A DNA stretch of 64,000 nt, taken from assembly GCA_905235085.1 (NCBI GenBank), contig CAJOKD010000019.1, positions 1-64,000 on the forward strand, read 5' to 3'. The translations under genes were made by a program, and so were the position numbers. Positions 1 through 9,801 of this stretch are shown here, in pieces. The DNA is from an uncultured Bacteroidales bacterium (lineage in GTDB: Bacteria; Bacteroidota; Bacteroidia; Bacteroidales; UBA932). Each line of letters begins with the position of its first letter. Position 1 is the stretch's first letter. The notes beneath the pieces were generated by a model, which saw only the letters and a list, made by a program, of their open reading frames with translations, was not told the origin of the DNA and did no database searches.

Positions 1-28
1 TCTTACAGTCTATCAAATACTAACTCTC

Positions 29-166
29 ATGAAAAGAAGAACAAGACCCAGATCTGTTCACATCTCCATAAGGGTGGAGGTTGTGAGAATTGTCAAAGTG
101 AAGGCGTATGTGCGCCGACGCAGAGGCAAGCTCGAAAGGGTTCGAAGCCACTATCGGAGGTATTAA
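29..166 (+). CDS. small very basic protein (45 aa)
   Basis: ATG at 29 to TAA at 164-166; translation MKRRTRPRSVHISIRVEVVRIVKVKAYVRRRRGKLERVRSHYRRY; too short for the ORF track; ends in a VRSHYRRY-like tail. Confidence 0.4.
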   Translation: MKRRTRPRSVHISIRVEVVRIVKVKAYVRRRRGKLERVRSHYRRY

Positions 167-340
167 GGGTGCCAAAGATAGTTGAGCATTAGCCCTGTGC
201 CGTAAGGCACTCTACTCTTTCCCCTCGGTTTTTTCATTGACCACGATATTCGGATCGCAAGGATCTGGAATTATACTCCGCAGTTCCCTGAGGCGTTCCA
301 AGTCCTCAAAAAACAAGTTCGAGAAGATATAGTCCGACGA

Positions 341-385
341 CCCCAAAGCAAAAGCCTCCCTCGCCGGGAGGTTTTTGCTTTGGGG
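341..385. terminator. long hairpin, 20-bp stem
   Basis: ccccaaagcaaaagcctccc - tcgcc - gggaggtttttgctttgggg; one G-U position, 5-nt loop. Confidence 0.6.
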
Positions 386-567
386 TGCGATCGCGCCTAT
401 TATTCATTGAGGGGGCGTTCCCCCTCAAACTCCCCTGAAGTCGCTCCGCTCCAAAGGAAAGCAGCCTGCCGCATCGGCACAGGACCCAGGCTGCGGCGTC
501 CTCATAAAGGAAGCGAGCGACCGATAATCAATCAGTCGCCCGCTTATTCCTTGTTATACCTTGATAA

Positions 568-1887
568 TTACTTGCTCAGGATAGCCTGATACTTCTCGTA
601 CCCAGCCTGATACTTGGCATCCTGCTCACGGAAACGATAGTAGATGTTCTTGAGGTATTCGGCGATGCTGCTCTTGACAACTTCATCCTTGGAGAGTTCG
701 AATGCCTTCTCGAAAGGTTCGATGCCCTGCTTGAGGACAGTCTCGAATTCCTGTACAAGCTTTGTGTACTTGGCATCATCCATCTCGTTCTGAGCCAGAT
801 CCTGAAGCTCGATAGCCTGGTTGTAGCGGAGGATACCCTCGCCGATGTAACCATACTCGTAGTTAGGATCGATCTCTGAGCACTGGCGATAAGACTTGAC
901 AGCCTCCTCGATTTCGCCGAGCTTGGAGTGGATGTTTCCTTCAACATAGTAGAGGGAAGCGTTGTTAGGTTCGTTCTTCTTGGCTTCGTTCAGAAGTTCG
1001 AAGAGACGGCCGGTGTTCTCACCGCTGCTGACATAGTAGTTGATCAGACCGATTAGGAGGCTCTGGCTGCCAGGGAACTTGGTGAAGCCCTTCTCAAGAT
1101 AATCCTTGGAAAGCTCCTGGCCGGCCTTGGATGTGTCGAGCTTGGCTGCGCAGTCTGCGAGCTTTGCATAAACTTCTCCGTTCTCAGCGAAGTAACCATA
1201 ATCGAGGCACTTGTCGAACAAGGTCTTTGCCTTGGTGTAGTCTCCGAGGTTCCAGGAAGTGAAACCAGCATTGTAGAGGGAGCTGGTATCGATCTTCTCG
1301 TAAGGCTTCTGGGCGGATGCATCGAATGCAGCCTCGAAGAAAGACTCTGCCTTCTTGATGTCACCGAGGGAATATGCATTGTAGGCCTCCTGGGTGAGCT
1401 TTTCGCTGATGGTTTTGATACCGTTGGCGATATCCTTGACCTTGGTAGCCTTAGTATCGACCTCGAAAGCCTTCTTGTAGGCCTCAAGTGCCTTCGGAAG
1501 AGCATCCTCGATCACCGGTTTGGTGACCTCGATGATCTCGAGCTGGCCGTTCGAATTGAAATAGAGGTTCTTGTTGTCATAGACCTGCTTGAGGAACTGA
1601 GCACCATTAAGGACTACATTCTCCTCGGAAACAGGCTTCTCACTACCCATCACGAGCTTCAACTCATTGAGGTTGGTTCCCTGAAGCACATTGGCTGCAG
1701 GAGCGTTGTAAGCGTCCATATAGGTCTGAGCAAGCTTCATCCAGGTAGCTACCTTGGCAGCCTTCTTTTCGTTCTGGGAAGCAGCTACAGCGGCCTCTAC
1801 AGCCTTCTTGGCTGCGCCGACACTAACCTGGGCATTCGCAACCTGTACGGAAGCAAGCAATGCCAACACGATTAAAAACTTTTTCAT
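568..1887 (-). CDS. secreted TPR-repeat protein
   Basis: Signal peptide MKKFLIVLALLASVQVANAQ; TPR-like repeats (YNAGFTSWNLGDYTKAKTLFDKCL; LYYVEGNIHSKLGEIEEAVKSYRQCSEIDPN). Start set at internal Met. Confidence 0.75.
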   Translation of the reverse strand: MKKFLIVLALLASVQVANAQVSVGAAKKAVEAAVAASQNEKKAAKVATWMKLAQTYMDAYNAPAANVLQGTNLNELKLVMGSEKPVSEENVVLNGAQFLKQVYDNKNLYFNSNGQLEIIEVTKPVIEDALPKALEAYKKAFEVDTKATKVKDIANGIKTISEKLTQEAYNAYSLGDIKKAESFFEAAFDASAQKPYEKIDTSSLYNAGFTSWNLGDYTKAKTLFDKCLDYGYFAENGEVYAKLADCAAKLDTSKAGQELSKDYLEKGFTKFPGSQSLLIGLINYYVSSGENTGRLFELLNEAKKNEPNNASLYYVEGNIHSKLGEIEEAVKSYRQCSEIDPNYEYGYIGEGILRYNQAIELQDLAQNEMDDAKYTKLVQEFETVLKQGIEPFEKAFELSKDEVVKSSIAEYLKNIYYRFREQDAKYQAGYEKYQAILSK

Positions 1888-1900
1888 TATTCTCAGTGTT

Positions 1901-4420
1901 TTAGATGTTATTTTCTTCTTCGGAATTATTTTCCGCCTCTTCGTTATTCTTTTCAACGGTGGAGACTGCAGCGATCGAGTCTCCCTCCTTGATATTGATC
2001 AGCTTGACACCCTGGGTAGCCCTTCCCGCAACCCTGATGTCGGTAACAGCCATCCTGATGGTAAGTCCCGACTTCTCGATGATCATAAGGTCATTGTTCT
2101 CGGTTACGTTCTTGATGGCTATCAATTTACCAGTCTTTTCAGTGATGTTGATGGTCTTCACTCCCTTTCCTCCCCTCTTGGTAATCCTGTACTCATCAAA
2201 ATCAGTCCTCTTTCCGAATCCGTTCTCACTGACCACAAGTACCGTGTGGTCTGAAGCGTCTTCAGCAGACGGGTCATAATTGATCGCGCCGATCACTTCA
2301 TCACCTTCTTCAATATTGATGCCACGGACTCCAGTGGAGGTCCTGCCCATCTCACGGGCATCTACCTCGTTGAAGCGGCAGCAACGTCCCTCGCGGGCTG
2401 CGATCAGTATTTCATCGTGGCCACCGGTCAGGAGAGCCTCTGACAGCTCGTCGCCTTCGCGAAGGTTGATGGCGTTTACTCCGGCAGCCCTGGGGTGGGA
2501 ATATGCGGAAAGTGCGGTCTTCTTGATAACGCCGCGCTTCGTCACGAGAGCGATGCTGTGCGATTCGACATATTCCTCATCCTTCAGCGTCTTGACATTG
2601 ATATATGCCAGAATCTTGTCATCAGGGATGCTGAGCACGTTCTGGATCGCCCTGCCCTTCGAAGCCCTGGAACCCTCAGGAATCTCGTATACCTTCAGCC
2701 AGTAGCAACGGCCGTTCTTCGTAAAGAGCAGCATAGTAGAATGCATATTGGCTATGTAGATATGCTCGATGAAATCCTCGTCGCGGGTGGCGCTTCCCTT
2801 CATTCCGACACCGCCCCTTGCCTGGGTACGGTATTCTGTCAACGCGGTCCTCTTGATATAGCCCAGATGGGAGATAGTGATCACCACATCCTCGTCGGCA
2901 TAGAAGTCCTCCGGATTGAATTCTTCCTCTGAAGGACGGATCTCGGTACGGCGTGGATCCCCGTACTTGGCCTTGAGTTCCATTGTCTCCTGTTTGACGA
3001 TCTTGAGCTGCTCGACCTCGCTGCCGAGGATCTCGTTGCAGCGGGCGATGAACTTCTCGAGTTCATCATATTCAGCCTGAAGCTTTTCTCTCTCGAGTCC
3101 GGTCAGCTGACGCAGACGCATTTCCACGATCGCGGTAGCCTGGATCTCGGTGAAATCGAACTGCTTGATGAGTTCGGCCTTCGCCTCCTCCACGCTGGAA
3201 GAATGGCGGATGATGCGGATGATCTCGTCGATCACGTCGATGGCCTTGAGGAGTCCTTCGAGGATATGCGCCCTCTTCTGGGCTTTCTCAAGCTCGAACT
3301 TGGTCCTCCTCACGATCACCTCATGGCGGAAATCCACGAAATTCGCGATCATATCCTTTAGCGACAAGGTCCTCGGGCGGCCCTTCACCAGAGCCACGTT
3401 GTTGAAGGCGAAGCTGGACTGGAGCTGGGTGTACTTGAACAAGGTGTTGAGCACCACGTTGGAATTGCATCCCTGCTTTACCCTGATGACCACGCGGACA
3501 CCCTCGCGGGAAGTCTCGTCGTTGATATAGGTGATACCCTCGATCCTCTTGTCTTCGACCATCTGCCCTATCTTCTCGATCATCTCCTTCTTGTTGACCA
3601 TATATGGGATTTCAGTCACCACGATGGTCTCGCGGCCGTTGTCGGCGACCTCGATCTCGGTCCTTGCGCGGACCACGACCCTGCCCCTGCCGGTCTCATA
3701 GGCTTCCTTGATGCCGGAATAGCCCATAATGATGCCGCCGGTCGGGAAATCAGGTCCCTTGATATGCTGCATCAGCCCGTCGGTGTCGATGTCAGGGTTG
3801 TCGATATATGCGCAGATAGCATCGCAAGTCTCGGAAAGGTTGTGCGGGGCCATATTCGTAGCCATACCCACGGCGATACCCGCCGATCCGTTCAGGAGGA
3901 GCAGAGGCGCCTTGGTCGGCAGCACTGTAGGCTCGAGTTCCGTATCGTCGAAGTTGTTGACCATATCGACGGTATTCTTGTCGATGTCCCCGAGTATGTC
4001 CTCGGTGATCTTCTGAAGCTTTGCTTCCGTGTATCGCATCGCGGCTACCGGGTCGCCGTCCATAGAGCCGAAGTTACCCTGACCGAATACGGTAGGATAA
4101 CGCTGGTTCCAGCTCTGCGCCAGCCTGGCAAGAGCGTCATATACGCTGGAGTCACCGTGCGGATGGTACTTTCCCAGTACCTCTCCGACGATCTTCGCGC
4201 ATTTCCTGGTCGGGCCGGAATAAGAAAGCCCGAGGCCATCCATTCCGAAGAGAACCCTTCTCTGGACCGGCTTGAGACCATCCCTGACATCAGGGAGCGC
4301 TCTGGAAACGATTACGGACATCGAATAATCGATGTACGCGGTGCGCATTTCGTGATCGATTTCAACCGGCTCTATGATCCCGCCGGTCTGACCTTCTACG
4401 ATCATTTCCTCACTATCCAT
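1901..4420 (-). CDS. gyrA: DNA gyrase subunit A
   Basis: 839 aa; YIDYSMSVIVSRALPDVRDGLKPVQRRVLFGM and catalytic-Tyr region AAMRYTEAKL; C-terminal beta-pinwheel repeats. Confidence 0.97.
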   Translation of the reverse strand: MDSEEMIVEGQTGGIIEPVEIDHEMRTAYIDYSMSVIVSRALPDVRDGLKPVQRRVLFGMDGLGLSYSGPTRKCAKIVGEVLGKYHPHGDSSVYDALARLAQSWNQRYPTVFGQGNFGSMDGDPVAAMRYTEAKLQKITEDILGDIDKNTVDMVNNFDDTELEPTVLPTKAPLLLLNGSAGIAVGMATNMAPHNLSETCDAICAYIDNPDIDTDGLMQHIKGPDFPTGGIIMGYSGIKEAYETGRGRVVVRARTEIEVADNGRETIVVTEIPYMVNKKEMIEKIGQMVEDKRIEGITYINDETSREGVRVVIRVKQGCNSNVVLNTLFKYTQLQSSFAFNNVALVKGRPRTLSLKDMIANFVDFRHEVIVRRTKFELEKAQKRAHILEGLLKAIDVIDEIIRIIRHSSSVEEAKAELIKQFDFTEIQATAIVEMRLRQLTGLEREKLQAEYDELEKFIARCNEILGSEVEQLKIVKQETMELKAKYGDPRRTEIRPSEEEFNPEDFYADEDVVITISHLGYIKRTALTEYRTQARGGVGMKGSATRDEDFIEHIYIANMHSTMLLFTKNGRCYWLKVYEIPEGSRASKGRAIQNVLSIPDDKILAYINVKTLKDEEYVESHSIALVTKRGVIKKTALSAYSHPRAAGVNAINLREGDELSEALLTGGHDEILIAAREGRCCRFNEVDAREMGRTSTGVRGINIEEGDEVIGAINYDPSAEDASDHTVLVVSENGFGKRTDFDEYRITKRGGKGVKTINITEKTGKLIAIKNVTENNDLMIIEKSGLTIRMAVTDIRVAGRATQGVKLINIKEGDSIAAVSTVEKNNEEAENNSEEENNI

Positions 4421-4453
4421 AAATAAAAAGAATTACCTTTTTGGTTAAACGTA

Positions 4454-4461
4454 CAAAATTA
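4454..4461 (-). promoter_or_regulatory. gyrA promoter -7 element (Bacteroidota type)
   Basis: Reverse complement TAATTTTG (TAnnTTTG) with TTG about 20 nt upstream at 4482-4484. Confidence 0.5.
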
Positions 4462-4537
4462 ACTAAAATATCCGACATATACAACGCGCGCACGCGCGCA
4501 CACGAGGAAGATTCTTGAATATTTTTCAAAAAAAATA

Positions 4538-4564
4538 AGCTTGTGCCTTATATTGGCACAAGCT
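4538..4564. promoter_or_regulatory. perfect inverted repeat, candidate operator
   Basis: AGCTTGTGCC-TTATATT-GGCACAAGCT directly upstream of a TAATTTTG -7 box at 4570-4577. Confidence 0.6.
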
Positions 4565-4608
4565 GGGGCTAATTTTGCATCGTAAACAAGAAACAAACAC
4601 TTTCAGCG

Positions 4609-4737
4609 ATGAAGAATACAGAATACGACCTCACGAAGCTCGCTTCGATGATTTCAACTGAATCCTCCCTCAAAACCCTCCTCGAAATGATGGGAGATAT
4701 GGGTCTCGAAATGGACAGCGCCGTTATGGGCGACTAG
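4609..4737 (+). CDS. small protein (42 aa)
   Basis: MKNTEYDLTKLASMISTESSLKTLLEMMGDMGLEMDSAVMGD; own promoter-like element; stop TAG overlaps the clpC stop in CTAG. Confidence 0.55.
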   Translation: MKNTEYDLTKLASMISTESSLKTLLEMMGDMGLEMDSAVMGD

Positions 4738-7091
4738 TCTTCCTTGAGGGTGACCTGGGTGCTTTCCTTGTCGGGAGAGAGACCGACCTTGAGGACACGC
4801 AGCCCGGTCGCCCCTTTCTTTTTCTTTCCCTGAAGGATCCGGTCGGATATGATGAACTCCGAAACAGGATCTTCCACGTACCTCATCACAGCCCTCTTCA
4901 GCGGCCTCGCACCGAAAGCAGGATCATAACCTGCCTCAGCGATGAACCGCTTCGCCGCAGGAGTGATGGTCAGCTTGTAGCCGGTCTCTTCCGCCCTGTC
5001 GCGGAGTTCCTTGAGCTCGATATCGATTATCTGCTCGATGTCCTCCCTGGTCAGGGAATTGAAGAATATCTGTTCGTCCACCCTGTTGATGAATTCAGGA
5101 GGGAACGACTTCTTTATGGCTTTCTCCAGCACGGTCTGACGGCTCTGGGCAACGTTCTTGCCCGCGGTTGCGAAGCCCACTCCGGTACCATATTCATCAA
5201 GCTCGCGGCTTCCGACGTTGGAGGTCATTATCACAATCGTATTCTTGAAATTGACCACGCGGCCGTTGCTGTCGGTAAGATGCCCGTCGTCGAGGACCTG
5301 GAGCAGGATGTTGAATATGTCGGGATGAGCCTTCTCGATCTCGTCGAGGAGGACTACGCAATACGGCTTCCTGCGCACCCGCTCGCTGAGCTGGCCGCCT
5401 TCCTCGTAGCCGACATATCCTGGAGGAGCACCGATGAGACGCGAAACAGTGAATTTCTCCATATATTCGCTCATATCGATGCGAACCATATTCTCCTCGG
5501 AATCAAACAAGTACTCGGCAAGGCACTTGGCCAGCTGAGTCTTCCCCACTCCGGTAGGTCCGAAGAACAGGAAGGTTCCGATAGGGCGATTCGGATCCTT
5601 CAAGCCCGCCCGGTTCCTCTGTATGGCACGGACCACCTTGTCGATGGCCTCGTCCTGTCCAATTATGCGATCCTGGAGGCGGTTCTTCATCTTCATTATC
5701 CTGTTCCCTTCGCTCTCGGCGACCTTGTTCACAGGGATGCCGGTCATCTTGGAAACCACGGTGGCTATGTCTTCGGCATCCACCACATTCCCGGTCTTCT
5801 TGTCTTTGGTAAGGCTCAGACGGACCATGGACCCGGCTTCGTCCATCGCATCTATCGCCTTGTCCGGCAGGAACTTGTCCGTCACGTAGCGATCCGTAAG
5901 GCGGACGCAGGCCTCGATGGCCTCATCGCTGAAGGTGACGCTGTGGAATTCCTCGTAGTTCTCCTTGATGTTGTTCAGGATGGACACGGACTGCTGAATG
6001 TCGGTAGGCTCCACTACAATCTTCTGGAACCTTCTGTCGAGGGCCCCGTCCTTCTCCACGATCTTAGCGAATTCGTCCATCGTCGTGGCACCTATGCACT
6101 GGAGCTCACCCCGGGCGAGAGCCGGCTTGAGCATATTCGCAGCATCCAGGCTTCCGGCAGCTCCTCCGGCACCGACGATGGTGTGGAACTCGTCTATGAA
6201 CAGGATTATGTCCGGATTGGTGCTGGCCTCCTTGATAATGGCCTTGAGACGCTTCTCGAAGTCACCACGGTACTTAGTTCCCGCCACCACCGATGCAATG
6301 TCAAGGGATATGAGCCTCTTCTTGGCAAGGACCGGGGATATGCTTCCACCTGCGATTCGCTGGGCTATGCCTTCCACAATGGCCGACTTGCCCACTCCGG
6401 GCTCTCCTATGAGCATAGGGTTGTTCTTCTTCCTGCGCCCGAGGATCTCGATAACACGGGCTATCTCGGAGTCACGTCCGACCACCGGATCGAGTTTGCC
6501 TTCAGCCGCAGCCTTGGTCAGGTCGAAGCCGAAATCCTCGATCTTTGTCTTGCCCGAAGTCTTTCCTCCTTCAGCCGGGATACCTTCTTCCTCGTCTTGG
6601 TCGTCATCCTCTCCACCATCATCTTCCTTCCGGCCCTGGTTGCCGTTGTTAAGCAAACCTTCGTCCCTCATCCTGGCAAGGAGCCTTCCATAATCCACAC
6701 CGTGCTGGCGCAGATAAGCCTGGCCGTAATTCTCCGTCGTGCGGCAGAGCGCCAGCATCAGATGCAGGGAGGTCGCCTCCGCAGCATTCATCTTGGAAGC
6801 TTCCATCACAGTGATGCTCAGGACGTTCTGGGCATACCTGGAGAATGAGACCTTGTCAGCCTCCGAATAAGGAATCGATTCATTCGTGAATATATGACTG
6901 TCAATGAAGCGTTTGAATTCGTCCATATCGACCCCGAGCCCCGAAAGGAGGCGGCACGCATCATTGTCAGAATGGCGCATCATCCCAAGGAACAGGTGGT
7001 CGGGGCCTATCCCGTAGCTGCCCGTGCGCATAGCTTCTTCCCTGGCATAGCGGATGATGCTGTTCAGTTCATCAGATATTTTTATTTCCAT
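4734..7091 (-). CDS. clpC: ATP-dependent Clp protease ATP-binding subunit (ClpA/ClpC type)
   Basis: Clp_N repeats, two Walker A motifs (GEPGVGKSAIVEGIAQRI; GPTGVGKTQLAKCLAEYLF), D2 domain. Confidence 0.93.
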   Translation of the reverse strand: MEIKISDELNSIIRYAREEAMRTGSYGIGPDHLFLGMMRHSDNDACRLLSGLGVDMDEFKRFIDSHIFTNESIPYSEADKVSFSRYAQNVLSITVMEASKMNAAEATSLHLMLALCRTTENYGQAYLRQHGVDYGRLLARMRDEGLLNNGNQGRKEDDGGEDDDQDEEEGIPAEGGKTSGKTKIEDFGFDLTKAAAEGKLDPVVGRDSEIARVIEILGRRKKNNPMLIGEPGVGKSAIVEGIAQRIAGGSISPVLAKKRLISLDIASVVAGTKYRGDFEKRLKAIIKEASTNPDIILFIDEFHTIVGAGGAAGSLDAANMLKPALARGELQCIGATTMDEFAKIVEKDGALDRRFQKIVVEPTDIQQSVSILNNIKENYEEFHSVTFSDEAIEACVRLTDRYVTDKFLPDKAIDAMDEAGSMVRLSLTKDKKTGNVVDAEDIATVVSKMTGIPVNKVAESEGNRIMKMKNRLQDRIIGQDEAIDKVVRAIQRNRAGLKDPNRPIGTFLFFGPTGVGKTQLAKCLAEYLFDSEENMVRIDMSEYMEKFTVSRLIGAPPGYVGYEEGGQLSERVRRKPYCVVLLDEIEKAHPDIFNILLQVLDDGHLTDSNGRVVNFKNTIVIMTSNVGSRELDEYGTGVGFATAGKNVAQSRQTVLEKAIKKSFPPEFINRVDEQIFFNSLTREDIEQIIDIELKELRDRAEETGYKLTITPAAKRFIAEAGYDPAFGARPLKRAVMRYVEDPVSEFIISDRILQGKKKKGATGLRVLKVGLSPDKESTQVTLKED

Positions 7092-7149
7092 ATTCTACAA
7101 TTATAGCAAAAAAACGCGGAAAAGACAACTTCGGAGGGATAATCGGAAA

Positions 7150-8325
7150 ATGATTACCTTTGTGGAAACGACCGTTGATGCTATGACTCAAGAAAGGGAA
7201 ACCGACAAGCTGGCAAGGTACATAATGTGGGCCGCTGTCGCTGCGATCATTATCGCTTTATGCTGGTATTTCAGGAACGTCCTGATATATATGGTGTTGG
7301 CCGCAGTGGTCTCCCTCCTCGGCCGGCCGATAATGAAACTGCTCAGGAAACTGCGCATAAAGGGGAAAAGTGCTCCGGACTGGCTCCTGGCCATATTAAC
7401 CCTGATTCTCATACTCGGAATCCTCCTGGCAGTCATCACCCAGGTCATCCCGGTGGTCTCCAGCATCATTTCAAGCGTGTCATCCAACCTTCAGAGTGCT
7501 TCCTTCAATGCATCAGAGATATCCCGTCTGCTTGAAAGGATAAATATCTGGCTCATCGACCGGATTCCGTCCCTCGGAAGGGATTTCAAGGTTCAGGAAG
7601 CTACCGTGAACTGGATCAAGAATGCCTTCGACCTGACCTCGATCACATCTGTGGTCGGTTCGGTAGCCTCAGCTCTCGGATCATTCGGAATAGGCCTGTT
7701 CTCGGTGATGTTCATAGGATTCTTCTTCATTAAAGACGAAACCCTCTTCCGCAGGATAGTAGGTTCCGTCGTTCCGGACAGGCTCGAAGGAGAAGCGATG
7801 AGCGCGGTCGGCGACATCGAGCACCTGCTCACCCGCTACTTCGTCGGACTGCTCACGGAAGTCTCAGGTGTAGCCATCCTGAACTTCCTCGGGCTCTGGC
7901 TGATAGCCAAGCTGGGATTCTACCCTGCGATAGGTATCGCCTTTATGGCTGGTCTGCTGAACGTAATCCCGTACGTCGGTCCCTGGATCGGAGGTGCGAT
8001 CGGAGTCGTCCTCGGCCTCGTCCTGAAATACAGCAATGCTGCGGTGCTGGGAGTCTATCCGAATTTCTGGCTGCTCCTGCTCACTCTCCTGGCTATCTTC
8101 GCTGTCACCCAGCTGGTCGACAATTTCTTCTTCCAGCCGTTCATATATTCGACCAGTATCAAGTCAAGCCCTCTCGAGATATTCATAGTGCTCCTGATGG
8201 CCGGACACGTAGGCGGAATAGTAGGAATGCTCGTCGCTATCCCTACCTACACTGTAATCAGGGTGATAGCGGCGAGATTCTTCGGAACCTTCAAGCCGAT
8301 CAGGAGACTGATAAACGAAAAGTAA
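7150..8325 (+). CDS. AI-2E family transporter (PerM-like)
   Basis: Multi-TM protein with GLLNVIPYVGPWIGGAIG motif; start ATG 7150. Confidence 0.85.
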   Translation: MITFVETTVDAMTQERETDKLARYIMWAAVAAIIIALCWYFRNVLIYMVLAAVVSLLGRPIMKLLRKLRIKGKSAPDWLLAILTLILILGILLAVITQVIPVVSSIISSVSSNLQSASFNASEISRLLERINIWLIDRIPSLGRDFKVQEATVNWIKNAFDLTSITSVVGSVASALGSFGIGLFSVMFIGFFFIKDETLFRRIVGSVVPDRLEGEAMSAVGDIEHLLTRYFVGLLTEVSGVAILNFLGLWLIAKLGFYPAIGIAFMAGLLNVIPYVGPWIGGAIGVVLGLVLKYSNAAVLGVYPNFWLLLLTLLAIFAVTQLVDNFFFQPFIYSTSIKSSPLEIFIVLLMAGHVGGIVGMLVAIPTYTVIRVIAARFFGTFKPIRRLINEK

Positions 8326-8327
8326 TC

Positions 8328-9800
8328 CTATTTTCCGGACTTCCAGAGCCTTGACATATCCTCAAGGGTCTTTCCCTTGGTTTCAGGGACCAGCTTCCAT
8401 ACGAAGACTGCTGCGATGACGCATATCAGTCCATACAGACCGTAGGTGAACCAGTGGCCGAAATCATCCCCCGGGACAAGGTGCATATTGAACATAGGCA
8501 CGAAGGTGGAGCTCACGATGAAGTTGAATATCCACTGGAAAGCCACCGCTATGGCCACGGCAGCACCTCGTATGGTATTCGGGAAAATCTCCGCGATAAG
8601 CACCCAGCAGATCGGTCCCCAGCTGAACATAAAGGAAGCGCTGTAGACCATTATGCTCAACATCGTGATGAAACTCAGGCCCTCCTTTCCGAAGGTCAGG
8701 GCGACTCCAAGCGCACCGATGGCCATTCCGATGGACCCCCAAATGAGGAGAGGCTTGCGTCCCCATTTCTCCACCGTGAACACGGCAAGGAGCGTGAAAG
8801 CGATGTTGACCACTCCCATTATTACAGTCTGAACCATCGGATTGTCCATACCCATATCCTGGAATATCCTAGGCGCATAGTACAGCACCGCATTGATTCC
8901 GACAGCCTGCTGGAAGACGCTCAACATAATGCCGATGAATATGCACATAAACCCGTAGGAGAAGAGTTTCTCCTTCTTCTCAGAAAGAGTTCCCTTGATG
9001 TCCAGTATGATCTCCTTGGCCTTGGAATAACCGTTGATCCTGGAGAGTACACCCATAGCCTTCTCGTCGGCCCCGGACATCACCAGATAACGAGGAGTCT
9101 CCGGAACAAGGCATATCAACACTGCGAACAATGCGGCCGGAACCATCTCGGAACCAAACATATAGCGCCATCCGGAATCGATTGTCCACTGAGCGTCGGT
9201 AAGGTTGGCTATCGCACCGGCAGCATCGTAGATCGGATTGGCGTGGTGGCCGAGGATGAGGAAATTCACGAAATACACCACAAGCTGTCCGAATATGATC
9301 GCGAACTGGTTCCAGCTGACGAGCATTCCTCTGATGTTGCTCGGGGCGACTTCTCCTATGTACATCGGACATATTGCGGATGCCATTCCGACACCTACTC
9401 CTCCCAGGACCCTGAACAGGTTGAATACGACCAGGAGGGTCATCGAAGGCTCGCCGACAGGAAGGAGTCCGTACATCTCGGGATTCATACTTCCCCACGC
9501 AGAGATGAAGAAGCATATTCCCGCTATGATCAACGACTTCTTGCGGCCCAGCCTGGTGGCCAGCAATCCGGAAAGGGCGCTTCCGATTATGCACCCGATA
9601 AGGGCGCTGGAGCACGTGAAACCGTGCATGAAGTCAGTGTAGCTGAAGCCGGACGCTCCCTTGAAGAAAGCCTGGAGGCCCTTCTCCGCCCCGGAGATCA
9701 CGGCCGTGTCATAACCGAACAGCAAGCCGCCGAGGACGGCCACGAGGACTATCGAGAACAGATAGCCCTTGCTGCCTTTTTCCTGATAATTTCCTGCCAT
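8328..9800 (-). CDS. xylE: MFS sugar porter, D-xylose transporter
   Basis: GGLLFGYDTAVISGAEKGLQ, PETPRYLVMSG, PETKGKTLEDM sugar-porter motifs; next to xylA. Confidence 0.9.
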   Translation of the reverse strand: MAGNYQEKGSKGYLFSIVLVAVLGGLLFGYDTAVISGAEKGLQAFFKGASGFSYTDFMHGFTCSSALIGCIIGSALSGLLATRLGRKKSLIIAGICFFISAWGSMNPEMYGLLPVGEPSMTLLVVFNLFRVLGGVGVGMASAICPMYIGEVAPSNIRGMLVSWNQFAIIFGQLVVYFVNFLILGHHANPIYDAAGAIANLTDAQWTIDSGWRYMFGSEMVPAALFAVLICLVPETPRYLVMSGADEKAMGVLSRINGYSKAKEIILDIKGTLSEKKEKLFSYGFMCIFIGIMLSVFQQAVGINAVLYYAPRIFQDMGMDNPMVQTVIMGVVNIAFTLLAVFTVEKWGRKPLLIWGSIGMAIGALGVALTFGKEGLSFITMLSIMVYSASFMFSWGPICWVLIAEIFPNTIRGAAVAIAVAFQWIFNFIVSSTFVPMFNMHLVPGDDFGHWFTYGLYGLICVIAAVFVWKLVPETKGKTLEDMSRLWKSGK

Positions 9801-9801
9801 C

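Noticed and set aside
5280-6848. 522-aa plus-strand ORF
   Set aside because: Exactly antisense to the Clp ATPase core; no recognisable domain; typical shadow ORF of GC-rich coding sequence
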